64,000 nt of DNA from Tsukamurella pseudospumae (GCF_001575205.1 NZ_LSRE01000012.1:1-64000), one strand, 5' to 3'. Positions 1 to 8,389 are shown, numbered from the stretch's first letter. Numbers and translations: made by a program. Notes: generated by a model not told the origin, from the letters alone.

Positions 1-496
1 GAATGACCGGCGGGTGCCTGGTTGGTGGGAGGGTGATCTGATCGTGGGGAAGAACGGTAAGACTGCTGCGGCGACGCTGGTGGAGCGGACCAGCCGCTAC
101 ACCTTGATCCTCGGGCTGCCCGGCGGGAAGCACGCGGACGGTGTCGCCGACGTGCTCATCGACCACCTGGCAGGTCTGCCCGCGTTCATGAAACAGGGCC
201 TGACCTGGGATCAAGGCACCGAGATGGCCGAGCATGCGTCGGTGACCGTCGCCGCGGACCTGCCGATCTTCTTCGCCCACCCGCGGTCGCCGTGGGAGCG
301 GCCGACGAACGAGAACACCAACGGGTTGATCCGTGAGTACCTGCCCAAGGGCACCGAGATCACCGATCATCAGCCCTACCTGGACTCCATCGCCCGCGAA
401 CTCAACGAACGCCCCCGAGCCTGCCTCGGCTTCCGCACACCCCGGGAGGTGTTCGAGAAACTACTACTGACCAGCGCTGTTGCTTCCACGAGTTGA
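1..496 (+). mobile_element. 3' portion of an IS30-family insertion sequence
   Basis: The window opens inside an insertion sequence; only its transposase 3' part is visible and the left end lies outside. The element's right terminal inverted repeat should lie shortly after the transposase stop at 494-496, but with the other end absent it cannot be delimited. The neighbouring NTPase reading frame begins exactly here, which suggests the element inserted into, or recombined with, that gene. Confidence 0.75.
2..496 (+). CDS. IS30-family transposase, C-terminal part (5' end outside window)
   Basis: DDE transposase that would catalyse cut or copy movement of its own element. The frame is open from base 2, so the GTG at 14 is not the real start. 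The visible 164 residues are the catalytic half: the first Asp is in the WEGDLI motif, the second in TWDQGTE, and the Glu in the NENTNGLIR stretch typical of the IS30 family, so the DDE triad looks intact. The protein ends at TGA 494-496. Whether the element is still mobile cannot be judged without its left end. Base composition is high GC like the host, unlike the gene that follows. Confidence 0.88.
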   Translation, partial: NDRRVPGWWEGDLIVGKNGKTAAATLVERTSRYTLILGLPGGKHADGVADVLIDHLAGLPAFMKQGLTWDQGTEMAEHASVTVAADLPIFFAHPRSPWERPTNENTNGLIREYLPKGTEITDHQPYLDSIARELNERPRACLGFRTPREVFEKLLLTSAVASTS

Positions 497-2553
497 CATC
501 GCCGGTGCTTAACTCTATTTCATACAGACTTTGCCGAAGCATTGCGCGCCCTAGGGTTGTTCGGCGCGCCGTTCTGCGTGGTCTGTCAGGCAGCGGAAAG
601 TCGGCCGCGGCCGCTCAATATGGATACCTCAATGCATCGATTTATCAGTTTATGCTCTGGATCAATTGCGAGACGGAAGATACAGCACGCGCCTCATTTG
701 CGCGAGTATGGAGCTACTTGTCCGGGGACCAGTCTCGCGAGCGTGTGGATCCTCTTGACGTTCTGGCAACATTGGGTCGTGTGCCGGACCGCTGGCTTGT
801 CGTGTTTGACAACGTCGACGACTCACGGCAGATATCGAAATGGATTCCTTCATCTGGCGACTGTGACATTATCGTGACGACCGTCGACGGGACAGCGTAC
901 GGCTTGGCCAAGCCGATCGAGGTTGAGGGATTCGAGCGACGTGAATCGCTGGAGTACCTAAACGCCGCGCTTGAGACCGAGGAAATGGCACCTTCCCAAA
1001 CGCTGGTTCTGGGAGACCTTGCGAAAACATTGGGAGATTGGCCTCTCGCGCTCAGTATGGCAGCAAACTATATCTCGAACTCCTCACTGCGGCTCGCGGC
1101 GTCAACACAAAAGTACCTGGAGATCTTGGCTAGTAACATGATATCAGATGTGTCGTCGATACCCGAGGGCTACCCGAAGACTTTGGGTGCAGCAATACTG
1201 ACGGCGATCTCTACGGTGAAGTCAGGTGATCGTACCGAGGAGTTTGACGCGCCCTTGGCGGCGATGGCGGTGCTCAGCGCTGCTGCCTACTTCGCTGAGC
1301 GAGACATTCCCCTGAACTTGCTTCTGGCTTCAGCCCTTCTAGAGCCGGCTTCTACCGAGAATAGCGGGCTAGTCGGTGCGCTACAGTTCGAGAATTTCGA
1401 GATAGAAACAGCGAGCATTGTTCTCATTCTGAGGCGATCCTCTCTAGTTGTGAGGCATCGTTCCTCTGCGCTCGGGAATTCCGATGAGTTCATGGCGGAT
1501 CGGCTGACAATCAATGCAATTACGCAGCTAGTGGTTAGAGGGTATCTGGCGCGCAATAATTCGGATGATCGAATCCTGAAGATTATCTCAGACTCCAGCT
1601 ATCATATGAATCGCTGCCTGGCTCATGCTCTCGACGAACAGCTCTTCGAGCGTGTCCAGCAGCTTGAGGCGCATGCGGATAGGCTAGCAACTCATGCTGA
1701 GGAGAACCGAATATGCTCCATCCCGACTGTGCTATTGGCCGGAAATTTGGCTGGCGCATGTAGGGTTCGTGGTGAGTTCGCAAGAGCGAAGGGTCTGCTT
1801 TGCTACGAACTCGCCCAGTTGGAAACTATTTCGTCGTCTGAGCGCAGTGGCGTTGAAGATCGGCCGAACATTCTTGTTGCTAAGGTGTACGTCCAATATT
1901 TGGAAGCAGCTCTCGAGTGCGATGATCCGACATCCGTTCTTGTTCAAATAGGCGAATTCGGGTGCGAAATTCTCAAAGAACTGGCTCTGGGTGTAAGCGA
2001 TATGAGAGCCTTTGAGGCCCAAGTTGAAGCGTTCTCCGCTGTTCTTGAAACGTGTGGAAAGAGACGTGCAGAGCCGGCGTTCTTGAGACTCCGCGAAAGC
2101 ATTGGTAGGCTAGCTGTCCGCGAACTTGATGGTCTGACGTCGGTCATATCACGAATTTCCGAACTTATTCGGACTGGTGACGATGACACGGAAGCCCTGC
2201 GCTTGATCGCCAGCATTGAGGCCTCAGATCCGCCGCTACCGGTTCGTTTTCAAGCTCCCGGACTGCGAGCGGAAACGTTAGCGTGGGCAGGTGATTTCGA
2301 GGGAGCTGCCGTCGCACTCGACCAGATGATGTCGATTTTTGAGGTCAATCAGGTATTCGTCCGAGATGCTGTAGTTCAACTGCACAACATAGGATGGGCG
2401 GCGGCGAAAGATTTACAGAACGAGAGAGCGCGTGCTCTGCTAGCGACCGTGCTCGGGCACTCCAAGATCCGACTCGACAAGGGTGACGCCGACGACGTCA
2501 GCAGGTATCTCGCCCTACGGAGCTGGCTTCAGGTCGCGAATGGCGGCCCCTAA
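493..2553 (+). CDS. NB-ARC/STAND-type NTPase with helical tail, probably 5'-truncated
   Basis: The open frame (686 codons from a TTG at 493) encodes a signal-transduction NTPase core. The P-loop GLSGSGKS is at about residues 31-38, followed by a strand ending in LWIN, a Walker B-like WLVVFDNVDD at about 101-110 and an IIVTT sensor-like strand, the NB-ARC order. The remaining 450 residues are helical and lack clear motifs; TPR-like repeats are plausible. Intact family members carry an effector or sensor domain ahead of the P-loop; here almost nothing precedes it and the frame begins within the transposase stop, so the 5' part is probably lost. GC is near 50% by eye (one 60-base line counted at 48%), well below the neighbours, indicating transfer. 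Such proteins serve in regulation or phage defence; no role can be assigned. The stop lies inside the reading frame of convergent chsH3. Confidence 0.7.
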   Translation: MTSPVLNSISYRLCRSIARPRVVRRAVLRGLSGSGKSAAAAQYGYLNASIYQFMLWINCETEDTARASFARVWSYLSGDQSRERVDPLDVLATLGRVPDRWLVVFDNVDDSRQISKWIPSSGDCDIIVTTVDGTAYGLAKPIEVEGFERRESLEYLNAALETEEMAPSQTLVLGDLAKTLGDWPLALSMAANYISNSSLRLAASTQKYLEILASNMISDVSSIPEGYPKTLGAAILTAISTVKSGDRTEEFDAPLAAMAVLSAAAYFAERDIPLNLLLASALLEPASTENSGLVGALQFENFEIETASIVLILRRSSLVVRHRSSALGNSDEFMADRLTINAITQLVVRGYLARNNSDDRILKIISDSSYHMNRCLAHALDEQLFERVQQLEAHADRLATHAEENRICSIPTVLLAGNLAGACRVRGEFARAKGLLCYELAQLETISSSERSGVEDRPNILVAKVYVQYLEAALECDDPTSVLVQIGEFGCEILKELALGVSDMRAFEAQVEAFSAVLETCGKRRAEPAFLRLRESIGRLAVRELDGLTSVISRISELIRTGDDDTEALRLIASIEASDPPLPVRFQAPGLRAETLAWAGDFEGAAVALDQMMSIFEVNQVFVRDAVVQLHNIGWAAAKDLQNERARALLATVLGHSKIRLDKGDADDVSRYLALRSWLQVANGGP

Positions 2554-3397
2554 GAACTCCCGCGGACAGCACCGGTGCGGATCGCTCCACCGACTCGGCC
2601 GTCACCAAATGGCGTCCACCGTCATGCCAGATCCGCACGCGCAGTGTCTCGCCCGGTAGCATGATCCCGGCGAACTTCGCGGACCAGGAGCCCACCGCGG
2701 AGGCGTCGCCGTCCACCGCGGCATCGGTCACGGCCTTGGCGACGATCCCGTACGTGCACAGCCCGTGCAGGATCGGGGCGTCGAAGCCGGCGCCGCGCGC
2801 GAACGCCGGGTCCGAGTGCAGCGGGTTCCGGTCGCCGCACAGGCGGTACAGCAGCGCCTGCTGCGGCAGCGTCGGAACATCTACCGTCACATCGGCTTCG
2901 CGGTCGGGGACCTCGATCCGATCCGACGGTCCGCGCTCCCCGCCGAAGCCGCCCTCCCCGCGGGCGAAGATCGACGACCGGGCGGTCCACAGGGGTTCGC
3001 CGGCGGCGTCGACCACCTCGGTCTCCTGCCAGATCACGGCCGCCTTGCCCTTGTCGTGCACGTCGCTGATCCGGGTGCGCGCCACCGCAGTGCCGGAAAC
3101 CGGAAGCGGGCGGTGCGCCGTCACGGACTGGCTGCCGTGCACCACCTTCGCCAGGTCGATCTCCACGCCGGGGAAGGAGACCTTCGGCGCCTCGGTGGCG
3201 TGGAAGTTCTGCGCGACCGTCGCGAACGTGGGCAGCACGACGGTGCCCTGCTCGGTCGCGTAGCGCAGCTCGCGCGGCGAGAGCGGGTCCGCGCCCGCAC
3301 CCAGGGCGAGCTGGTAGAGGAGCACATCCGAAGCGCTCCAGGAGAACTCGGCGGTGCCGAGCTCGGCGCCGATGGCGACCGACGGGTCGATGGGCAT
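2498..3397 (-). CDS. chsH3: MaoC-type double hot-dog enoyl-CoA hydratase, ChsH3-like
   Basis: Predicted 2-enoyl-CoA hydratase for beta-oxidation of the steroid side chain. The 299-residue protein has two hot-dog halves; the hydratase motif GDRNPLHSDP followed by HGLCTYGI (about residues 190-215) holds the catalytic Asp and His. It aligns well, from memory, with M. tuberculosis Rv3538 (about 286 residues), starting MPIDxxVAxGAxL. It is the last gene of the kstD-kshA-kshB operon, 30 bp after kshB. The last 14 or so residues go beyond the family end and are read from the lower-GC DNA of the NTPase gene, whose stop lies within this frame; the native stop appears to have been replaced when the foreign segment arrived. 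The substrate is assigned by similarity only. Confidence 0.82.
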   Translation of the reverse strand: MPIDPSVAIGAELGTAEFSWSASDVLLYQLALGAGADPLSPRELRYATEQGTVVLPTFATVAQNFHATEAPKVSFPGVEIDLAKVVHGSQSVTAHRPLPVSGTAVARTRISDVHDKGKAAVIWQETEVVDAAGEPLWTARSSIFARGEGGFGGERGPSDRIEVPDREADVTVDVPTLPQQALLYRLCGDRNPLHSDPAFARGAGFDAPILHGLCTYGIVAKAVTDAAVDGDASAVGSWSAKFAGIMLPGETLRVRIWHDGGRHLVTAESVERSAPVLSAGVLRGRHSRPEASSVGRDTC

Positions 3398-3427
3398 GGA
3401 TCTCCCTAGGCGGTAGGACAGAAGGGT

Positions 3428-4510
3428 CTATTCGTAGGTGATGTGCACGGCCGCGCTGCGGCGCATCGACTGGCACGCGAGGATGAGGCCGTCGTCGAGG
3501 TCCTCCTGATCGAGCACCTCGTTGTGCGCGAGCTCGACCTCGCCGTCGACGAGGCGGCACGCGCACGCGCTGCACGCGCCCTCGCGGCACGAGTACGGAG
3601 CCTCGATGCCGGCGGCCAGCATCACATCCAGCAGCTTCTTCTCCGCGGGCCAGGCGAGCTCGGTCGTCTTCCCGTCCAGTTCGACGGTGACGGTGCCCCC
3701 GTCGTCGGCGGGTGCGGGGGCGACCGCGACCGGCAGATCCTCCGCCTCGGCGATCGCGGCCCTCTCCTCCGCCTCCTCCTGCGCGGCCTCGACCTCGAAG
3801 GGGTTGCGGGGCAGGGAACGGAACTTCTCGATGTGCACCTCGCGGCGCCCCTTGCCGAGCCCCGTCATCGCCTCGGACACGGCGTCCATGAACGGGCCGG
3901 GCCCGCACACGAACACCTCGCGGTCCACGTACGGCGCCGCGAGCGTCGCCAGGTTCGCCGCGCTCGGCAGACCCTGCACGGACTCCAGCCAGTGGATCAC
4001 CGCGAGCCGATCCGGATACGTCCGGGTCAGCTCGGCCAGCGCCGAGGCGAAGATCACCGACTGCGCATCGCGATTGGCGTAGATCAGCGTCACCGAGCCG
4101 CTACCGGTCTCGAGCACCGTGCGCAGGATCGACAGGATCGGCGTGACGCCGCTGCCGCCGGCGAACAGCAGCATGTCGACGTCGACGGACTTCGGCGTGA
4201 AGATGCCCGCGGGCACCAGCACGTCGATCTCCATGCCGGGGGTGGCGTTGTCGCACAGCCAGTTCGAGGCGTAGCCGTCGGCGGTGCGTTTGACGGCCAC
4301 GCGCAGCGGACCGTCGTCGTGCGGCGCGCTGCACAGCGAGTAGCACCGCGCCACGGAGCCGGTCCGCTCGCTCGGGACGCGCAGCGTGAGGAACTGGCCG
4401 GGTTTGTAGGTGAAGCTCGACGCCAGCTCGGCCGGCACCTCGAACTCGATGGAGTGCGCGTCGTGCGTCTCCGCGACCACCTTGGCGACCAGCAGTCGGT
4501 GGATGCTCAC
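3428..4510 (-). CDS. kshB: 3-ketosteroid 9alpha-hydroxylase, reductase component KshB
   Basis: Transfers electrons from NADH to the Rieske oxygenase KshA during 9alpha-hydroxylation of androstadienedione, which opens ring B. The 360 residues show the class order FAD-NAD-ferredoxin: RCYSLCSAP (55-63) for flavin, GGSGVTP (118-124) at the nicotinamide site, CGPGPFMD (near 200), and a C-terminal plant-type 2Fe-2S domain with Cys308, Cys313, Cys316 and Cys346. An acidic, Ala/Glu-rich linker (about 230-265) joins the last two domains. Length matches the family (about 358). It lies in the KstR-type operon 15 bp after the small Cys protein and two genes downstream of its partner kshA. Confidence 0.95.
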   Translation of the reverse strand: MSIHRLLVAKVVAETHDAHSIEFEVPAELASSFTYKPGQFLTLRVPSERTGSVARCYSLCSAPHDDGPLRVAVKRTADGYASNWLCDNATPGMEIDVLVPAGIFTPKSVDVDMLLFAGGSGVTPILSILRTVLETGSGSVTLIYANRDAQSVIFASALAELTRTYPDRLAVIHWLESVQGLPSAANLATLAAPYVDREVFVCGPGPFMDAVSEAMTGLGKGRREVHIEKFRSLPRNPFEVEAAQEEAEERAAIAEAEDLPVAVAPAPADDGGTVTVELDGKTTELAWPAEKKLLDVMLAAGIEAPYSCREGACSACACRLVDGEVELAHNEVLDQEDLDDGLILACQSMRRSAAVHITYE

Positions 4511-4525
4511 TTCTTCGTCACTCTC

Positions 4526-4846
4526 CTAGTCGGTGTCCGACGACATGTCGTTCGTCGGGACGGGCACCTCGCCCAGTTTGGCGGCGCGCGTGATGGATTC
4601 CATCAGTCGCGGGCACGTGGCCCGCAGCGCGGAGCCGGAACCGTCGGCGGCGAAGACCGCGCACTCCCGCGCGGAACCGTACCACTGGATCGAGGTCTGC
4701 TCGCGGCTGTTCTTCTTGACCTGCACCGCGACCCCGCAGGTGCCGCAGTTCAGCGGGGTGAAACCGTCCGTGAGGAAGCCCTCGCGGTCGGCCACCGTCG
4801 CCGGCCTGGTCACCGGCTCGCCGAACATCGTCACCGTCGGGGACAT
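4526..4846 (-). CDS. Small conserved-looking cysteine-containing protein following kshA
   Basis: A 106-residue protein starting ATG at 4846, five bases after the kshA stop, and ending 15 bp before kshB. It has no signal peptide or membrane segment. Four cysteines, Cys34 and Cys37 in a CGTC motif plus Cys62 and Cys78, could bind a metal or form a redox pair; Trp55 sits in a QWYGS stretch. A small gene of unknown function also follows kshA in M. tuberculosis (Rv3527, from memory), which supports it being a real gene linked to KshAB. Possible roles are assembly or electron transfer for the Rieske system; this is inference only. Confidence 0.68.
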   Translation of the reverse strand: MSPTVTMFGEPVTRPATVADREGFLTDGFTPLNCGTCGVAVQVKKNSREQTSIQWYGSARECAVFAADGSGSALRATCPRLMESITRAAKLGEVPVPTNDMSSDTD

Positions 4847-4851
4847 GCGGA

Positions 4852-6027
4852 TCAGGCCCCCGCGCCGGAAGCGTCGGCGGCCGCGGCCTTCTCGGACTCC
4901 TGCCGCGCGATGTTCTGCGCGACCTCGGCCTCCCAGGCCTCGACGGCGTGGGAGGTGTCGATCTCGAACTCGAACCGCTGCGTCATGTCCTCGGAGACCT
5001 CGGCGGCATCGACGTAGAACTGCTCGTACCAGCGGCGCAGTTGGTAGACGGGGCCGTCCTCCTCGCAGAGGAGAGGATTGTCGATGCGGGTCTTGTTCTT
5101 CCAGATCTCGACGTCCTGCAGGAAGCCCAGGCCCACGTTCTTGGCGAACTTGCCGGCCAGGTAATCGGACTTCTCGTCGTCGAAACCGGGGAGCTTCTTG
5201 ACCTTCACGCCGTACATCAGCTTGAACGAGTTCTGATCGATCGGGTAGTGGCAGTTGATCAGGATGTTCTCGATCAGGAAGCCCTTGTAGTCGTTGTGCA
5301 GGTAGTTGATCATGTACGACGGCCCGAAGTAGTGGGCCTCGGACTTGAGCAGAACGTCGTCGCCGCCGGAGAGGCCGATGTCGCTGACATCGTTGCGCCC
5401 CTTGGTGTCCAGGTACTGCGAGGCGATGTGCCCGTCGAAGACGTTCTTGAAGTACGTGGGCAGGCCGTAGTGGATGTAGAAGAAGTGCGGCATGTCGACC
5501 ACGTTGTCGACGATCTCGCGGCAGTTGCTGTTCTCGATGACGATCTCGTTCCACACCCAGTTCGACCACTCGGGCCCGTCGACGTCACCGTCGATCTTCG
5601 GGATGGTGAGCTCCGCTGGGGGCTTGGAGTTCTCGACGTCGTGCCAGACGAACAACTGGTCGTTCTCGACCATCGTGGGCCACGTCCGCGTGCGGGCGCG
5701 CAGCGGTACGCGCTTGGCGTACGGGATGCCCTTGCACTTGCCGTCGCCGCCCCAACGCCAGTCGTGGAACGGGCAGGCGATCTCGTTGCCCTTGACGGTG
5801 CCCTGCGTCAGGTCGCCGCCCATGTGCCGGCAGTAGCCGTCGAGCACGTTGACGGCGCCGTCCTCGCCGGCGAACACCACGAGCTTGGTACCGAAAGCCT
5901 CGATGGCGTGCGGCTTCCCGTCGGTGAAGTCCTTCAGCAGGCCGATGCAGTGCCAGCCGCGGGCGTACCGCGTGGGCGCGGTACCGCTGTCGATGAGGCG
6001 GGCCGCCGCCTCGGTGGTGCTGCTCAT
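4852..6027 (-). CDS. kshA: 3-ketosteroid 9alpha-hydroxylase, Rieske oxygenase component KshA
   Basis: Terminal oxygenase that 9alpha-hydroxylates ADD; with KstD this yields an unstable product whose ring B opens. The 391 residues contain the Rieske cluster ligands Cys66-x-His68 and Cys85-x2-His88, then the mononuclear iron region with Asn175, Asp178, His181 and His186 in the NVVDMPHFFYIHYG stretch. The start at 6027 was chosen because a strong GGAGGAG ribosome site lies just upstream, it overlaps the kstD stop by 4 bp, and upstream sequence in frame is only a shadow of kstD. Family length is about 386. Regulation is by the KstR-type sites ahead of kstD. Confidence 0.96.
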   Translation of the reverse strand: MSSTTEAAARLIDSGTAPTRYARGWHCIGLLKDFTDGKPHAIEAFGTKLVVFAGEDGAVNVLDGYCRHMGGDLTQGTVKGNEIACPFHDWRWGGDGKCKGIPYAKRVPLRARTRTWPTMVENDQLFVWHDVENSKPPAELTIPKIDGDVDGPEWSNWVWNEIVIENSNCREIVDNVVDMPHFFYIHYGLPTYFKNVFDGHIASQYLDTKGRNDVSDIGLSGGDDVLLKSEAHYFGPSYMINYLHNDYKGFLIENILINCHYPIDQNSFKLMYGVKVKKLPGFDDEKSDYLAGKFAKNVGLGFLQDVEIWKNKTRIDNPLLCEEDGPVYQLRRWYEQFYVDAAEVSEDMTQRFEFEIDTSHAVEAWEAEVAQNIARQESEKAAAADASGAGA

Positions 6028-7748
6028 GAGATCTCCTCCTCCGCGCGGGCGGGGGCTGCCGCCGCGGGCGTCGATGATTCCTGACGGGCCATGTCCTCGA
6101 CCGCGAGGTACGCGAACACCATCGCGGGACCGATGGTGGCGCCGGGACCGGCGTAGGTGTGGCCCATGACGGGCGAGCTGGTGTTGCCGGCGGCGTACAG
6201 CCCGTCGATGACGGTGCCGTCCTCCCTCTGGACCCGGCCCGCGACATCGGTGCGCAGGCCGCCCTTGGTGCCGAGATCGCCGGGAACCATACGCGCAGCG
6301 TAGAACGGCCCCGTGGCCAATTCCGCCAGACTGGGATTCGGCTTGTTGCGCGGATCGCCGTAGTAGTGGTCGTACGCGCTCTCGCCCCGATGGAAGTCCT
6401 CGTCGCGCCCGGCCCGGGCGAAACCGTTGAACCGCTCGACGGTGCCGGTCAGCGCCTCGGCCGGCACGCCCATCTTCTCGGCCAGCTCGGCGAGGCTGCT
6501 CGCCCGCACCATGCAGCCGGACTCGAACCAGCGCTTGGGCAGCGGCTGGCGGGGGCTCTGTCCCGCGAACAGGTACCGGTTGCGGTAGCGCTGGTCGAAG
6601 ACGAGCCACGCGGGCACGTTCTCGCCCGGGCCGTCGCCCTGCCCGTACTCGCCGCCGTACATGGCGTGCACGGCCTCGACGTACGGTGCGGACTCGTTGA
6701 CGAACCGCTCGCCGGCGGTGTTGACCATGAGGCTGCCGGGCAGCGACCGCTCGGAGAGCGCGAACCAGGCCATCTTCGGCAGTTGGATCGACGGTCCCCA
6801 CCAGGCGTCGTCCATGAACTCGAGAGCGCCGCCCACGGCCTGGCCGGCGCGGATCGCATCGCCCGTGTTGGCGGGCACGCCGTTGGTCCACTCGGTGCCG
6901 ATCGGTTGGCGCTGATACTGCGCGCGCATCTCCTTGCTGCTCTCGAAGCCGCCGGCGGCGAGGATCACGCCGCGGCGCGCCGTCAGGACGACGGGCCGGC
7001 CCTCGTGCTCGACGGTGACCCCGGTGACGCGGTCGCCTTCCTGCTGGATCGAGACCAGCGGGGTGTTCAGCCAGAGCGGCACGTTCGCGCGCTGCAGACC
7101 CACGCGCAGCGCGGCGACCAAAGCCTGGCCGCGGCCCAGGAGGTGCTTGCCCCGCGCCTTCGCGGTGTAGAAGCGCGCGCCGACGCGCAGCGCGCGGGCC
7201 ACGCCCTTGGGGTGACGCATGATCAGGTTGAGCCACTTGAAGTCGGCCTGGGTGACCACGAGGTTCATCGGGGCCTTGGTGTAGTCCGGCTCCAGGTTCT
7301 TCAGCTCGTCGCCCAGCTGCTTGCCGTCGAAGGGCTTCGGCTCGCACGAGCGCCCGTGCGCGCGGCCGCCCGGCGCCTCGGGGTAGTAGTCGGAGTAGCC
7401 GGGCACCCAGGTGAGCTCCAGCGGGCTCATCCGGTGCATCATCTCGATCACCTCGGGGCCGCGGTCGATGTAGGTGTCGATCCGCTCGGCCGGAACCACG
7501 TCGCCGATGATGGCGTGCAGGTACTTGCGCGCCTCGTCCGGGGAGTCCTTGATCCCGGCCTTCATCAGCGCCTCGTTACCGGGGATCCAGACGCCGCCGC
7601 CGGAGCGCGCGGTCGATCCGCCGTAGTGCTCGGCCTTCTCCACGACCAGGACGCTGAGCCCGGTGTCCGCGGCCTTGAGCGCGGCGGCCATGCCCGCCGC
7701 GCCGCTGCCCACCACGATCACGTCGTACTCGGTGGCTTCCGCCGTCAT
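6024..7748 (-). CDS. kstD: 3-ketosteroid Delta1-dehydrogenase
   Basis: FAD enzyme introducing the C1-C2 double bond in 3-ketosteroids (AD to ADD), the step paired with KshAB. It has 574 residues, close to mycobacterial KstD. The N-terminus has the dinucleotide motif VVGSGAAGMAAA (about 12-23) and YGGST, typical of the flavocytochrome c/KstD group. The C-terminus has MGHTYAGPGATIGPAM, in which Tyr532 corresponds to the catalytic Tyr487 of Rhodococcus KstD1. It is first in a five-gene leftward operon, preceded by two KstR-type palindromes at 7765 and 7832. Confidence 0.95.
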   Translation of the reverse strand: MTAEATEYDVIVVGSGAAGMAAALKAADTGLSVLVVEKAEHYGGSTARSGGGVWIPGNEALMKAGIKDSPDEARKYLHAIIGDVVPAERIDTYIDRGPEVIEMMHRMSPLELTWVPGYSDYYPEAPGGRAHGRSCEPKPFDGKQLGDELKNLEPDYTKAPMNLVVTQADFKWLNLIMRHPKGVARALRVGARFYTAKARGKHLLGRGQALVAALRVGLQRANVPLWLNTPLVSIQQEGDRVTGVTVEHEGRPVVLTARRGVILAAGGFESSKEMRAQYQRQPIGTEWTNGVPANTGDAIRAGQAVGGALEFMDDAWWGPSIQLPKMAWFALSERSLPGSLMVNTAGERFVNESAPYVEAVHAMYGGEYGQGDGPGENVPAWLVFDQRYRNRYLFAGQSPRQPLPKRWFESGCMVRASSLAELAEKMGVPAEALTGTVERFNGFARAGRDEDFHRGESAYDHYYGDPRNKPNPSLAELATGPFYAARMVPGDLGTKGGLRTDVAGRVQREDGTVIDGLYAAGNTSSPVMGHTYAGPGATIGPAMVFAYLAVEDMARQESSTPAAAAPARAEEEIS

Positions 7749-7764
7749 CGACTCTCCTCATTGC

Positions 7765-7780
7765 TGAAACAAGTTCTCTA
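7765..7780. promoter_or_regulatory. KstR-type operator upstream of kstD
   Basis: The sequence TGAAACAAGTTCTCTA contains the AACnnGTT core recognised by the cholesterol repressor KstR in mycobacteria. It lies 17 bp ahead of the kstD start, where binding would block transcription or initiation. Confidence 0.7.
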
Positions 7781-7831
7781 GCCTCACCTGCGCCGATGGG
7801 CAGCAGGTACGCGCTATGACTGCAGCATAGA

Positions 7832-7847
7832 CTAGAACACGTTCCAG
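7832..7847. promoter_or_regulatory. KstR-type operator, second copy upstream of kstD
   Basis: CTAGAACACGTTCCAG is a near-perfect KstR palindrome, stronger than the copy at 7765. It is about 84 bp ahead of kstD, and 96 bp past the stop of the leftward Pro-rich membrane-protein gene, so it most likely serves kstD only. Confidence 0.8.
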
Positions 7848-7942
7848 TATCTAGGGATGACGTCGATCGGCGAGCTCACCTCGAGGCGCGGGCTCTGCTC
7901 GCCTTTCTGCTTCGGCGATGGTCGAGGCGGTCCGGAGCGCGG

Positions 7943-8389
7943 TCAGCAGGGGATGGTGATCTTCTCGTAGGTCCCGGTGCTGGGCCGGAAGACCCAGCGC
8001 GAACCGGGTGTGCACGGCGCGGGCCGCGTGGTCGTCGGCGTCACGCGCGGGGGCGCGGTGGCGGCCGGTGTGGTGGTCCGGGGCGTCGGGGCGAGTGTGG
8101 TGACGGGGGTCGACGGGGCCGCCGCGGACGGCGTGCTCGGCATGCTCGGCGCGGTCGGGGTCGACGGTGCGCTCGGACTCGGGGAGGCGGGACCGGAGGG
8201 GATGGCCGACGGAGCGCCCGATGTCCCGGACGGCGCGACCACCGGGCGCGGCGCCGGCGAGGGGCCGCTGCACATGCTCACTGTCACCGCGATCGCCGCG
8301 ACGCAGAGGGCCGCCGCGGCGGCGATGGCGAGGACTCGGCCGGCGAAACCGCCGAGCCGCCGAGTTCCGGAATCGACTCGATGCGTCAT
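7943..8389 (-). CDS. Membrane-anchored or secreted protein with Pro/Ser/Thr-rich stalk
   Basis: A 148-residue protein from ATG 8389. A basic N-terminus is followed by one hydrophobic segment (about residues 16-36), then some 75 residues of Ala/Pro/Ser/Thr low-complexity sequence, and a short ordered C-terminal tail (CTPGSRWVFRP...ITIPC) with two cysteines that could form a disulfide. This looks like a cell-envelope protein with an extended spacer. An upstream ATG at 8494 in the same frame adds a non-hydrophobic stretch and is less likely. Function unknown; there is no steroid link beyond its location. Confidence 0.55.
   Translation of the reverse strand: MTHRVDSGTRRLGGFAGRVLAIAAAAALCVAAIAVTVSMCSGPSPAPRPVVAPSGTSGAPSAIPSGPASPSPSAPSTPTAPSMPSTPSAAAPSTPVTTLAPTPRTTTPAATAPPRVTPTTTRPAPCTPGSRWVFRPSTGTYEKITIPC

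Noticed and set aside
4852-7347. 831-residue open frame covering kshA and much of kstD
   Set aside because: Only its last 391 residues match a family; the upstream part is Arg/Ala-rich antisense-like sequence in a shifted frame of kstD.
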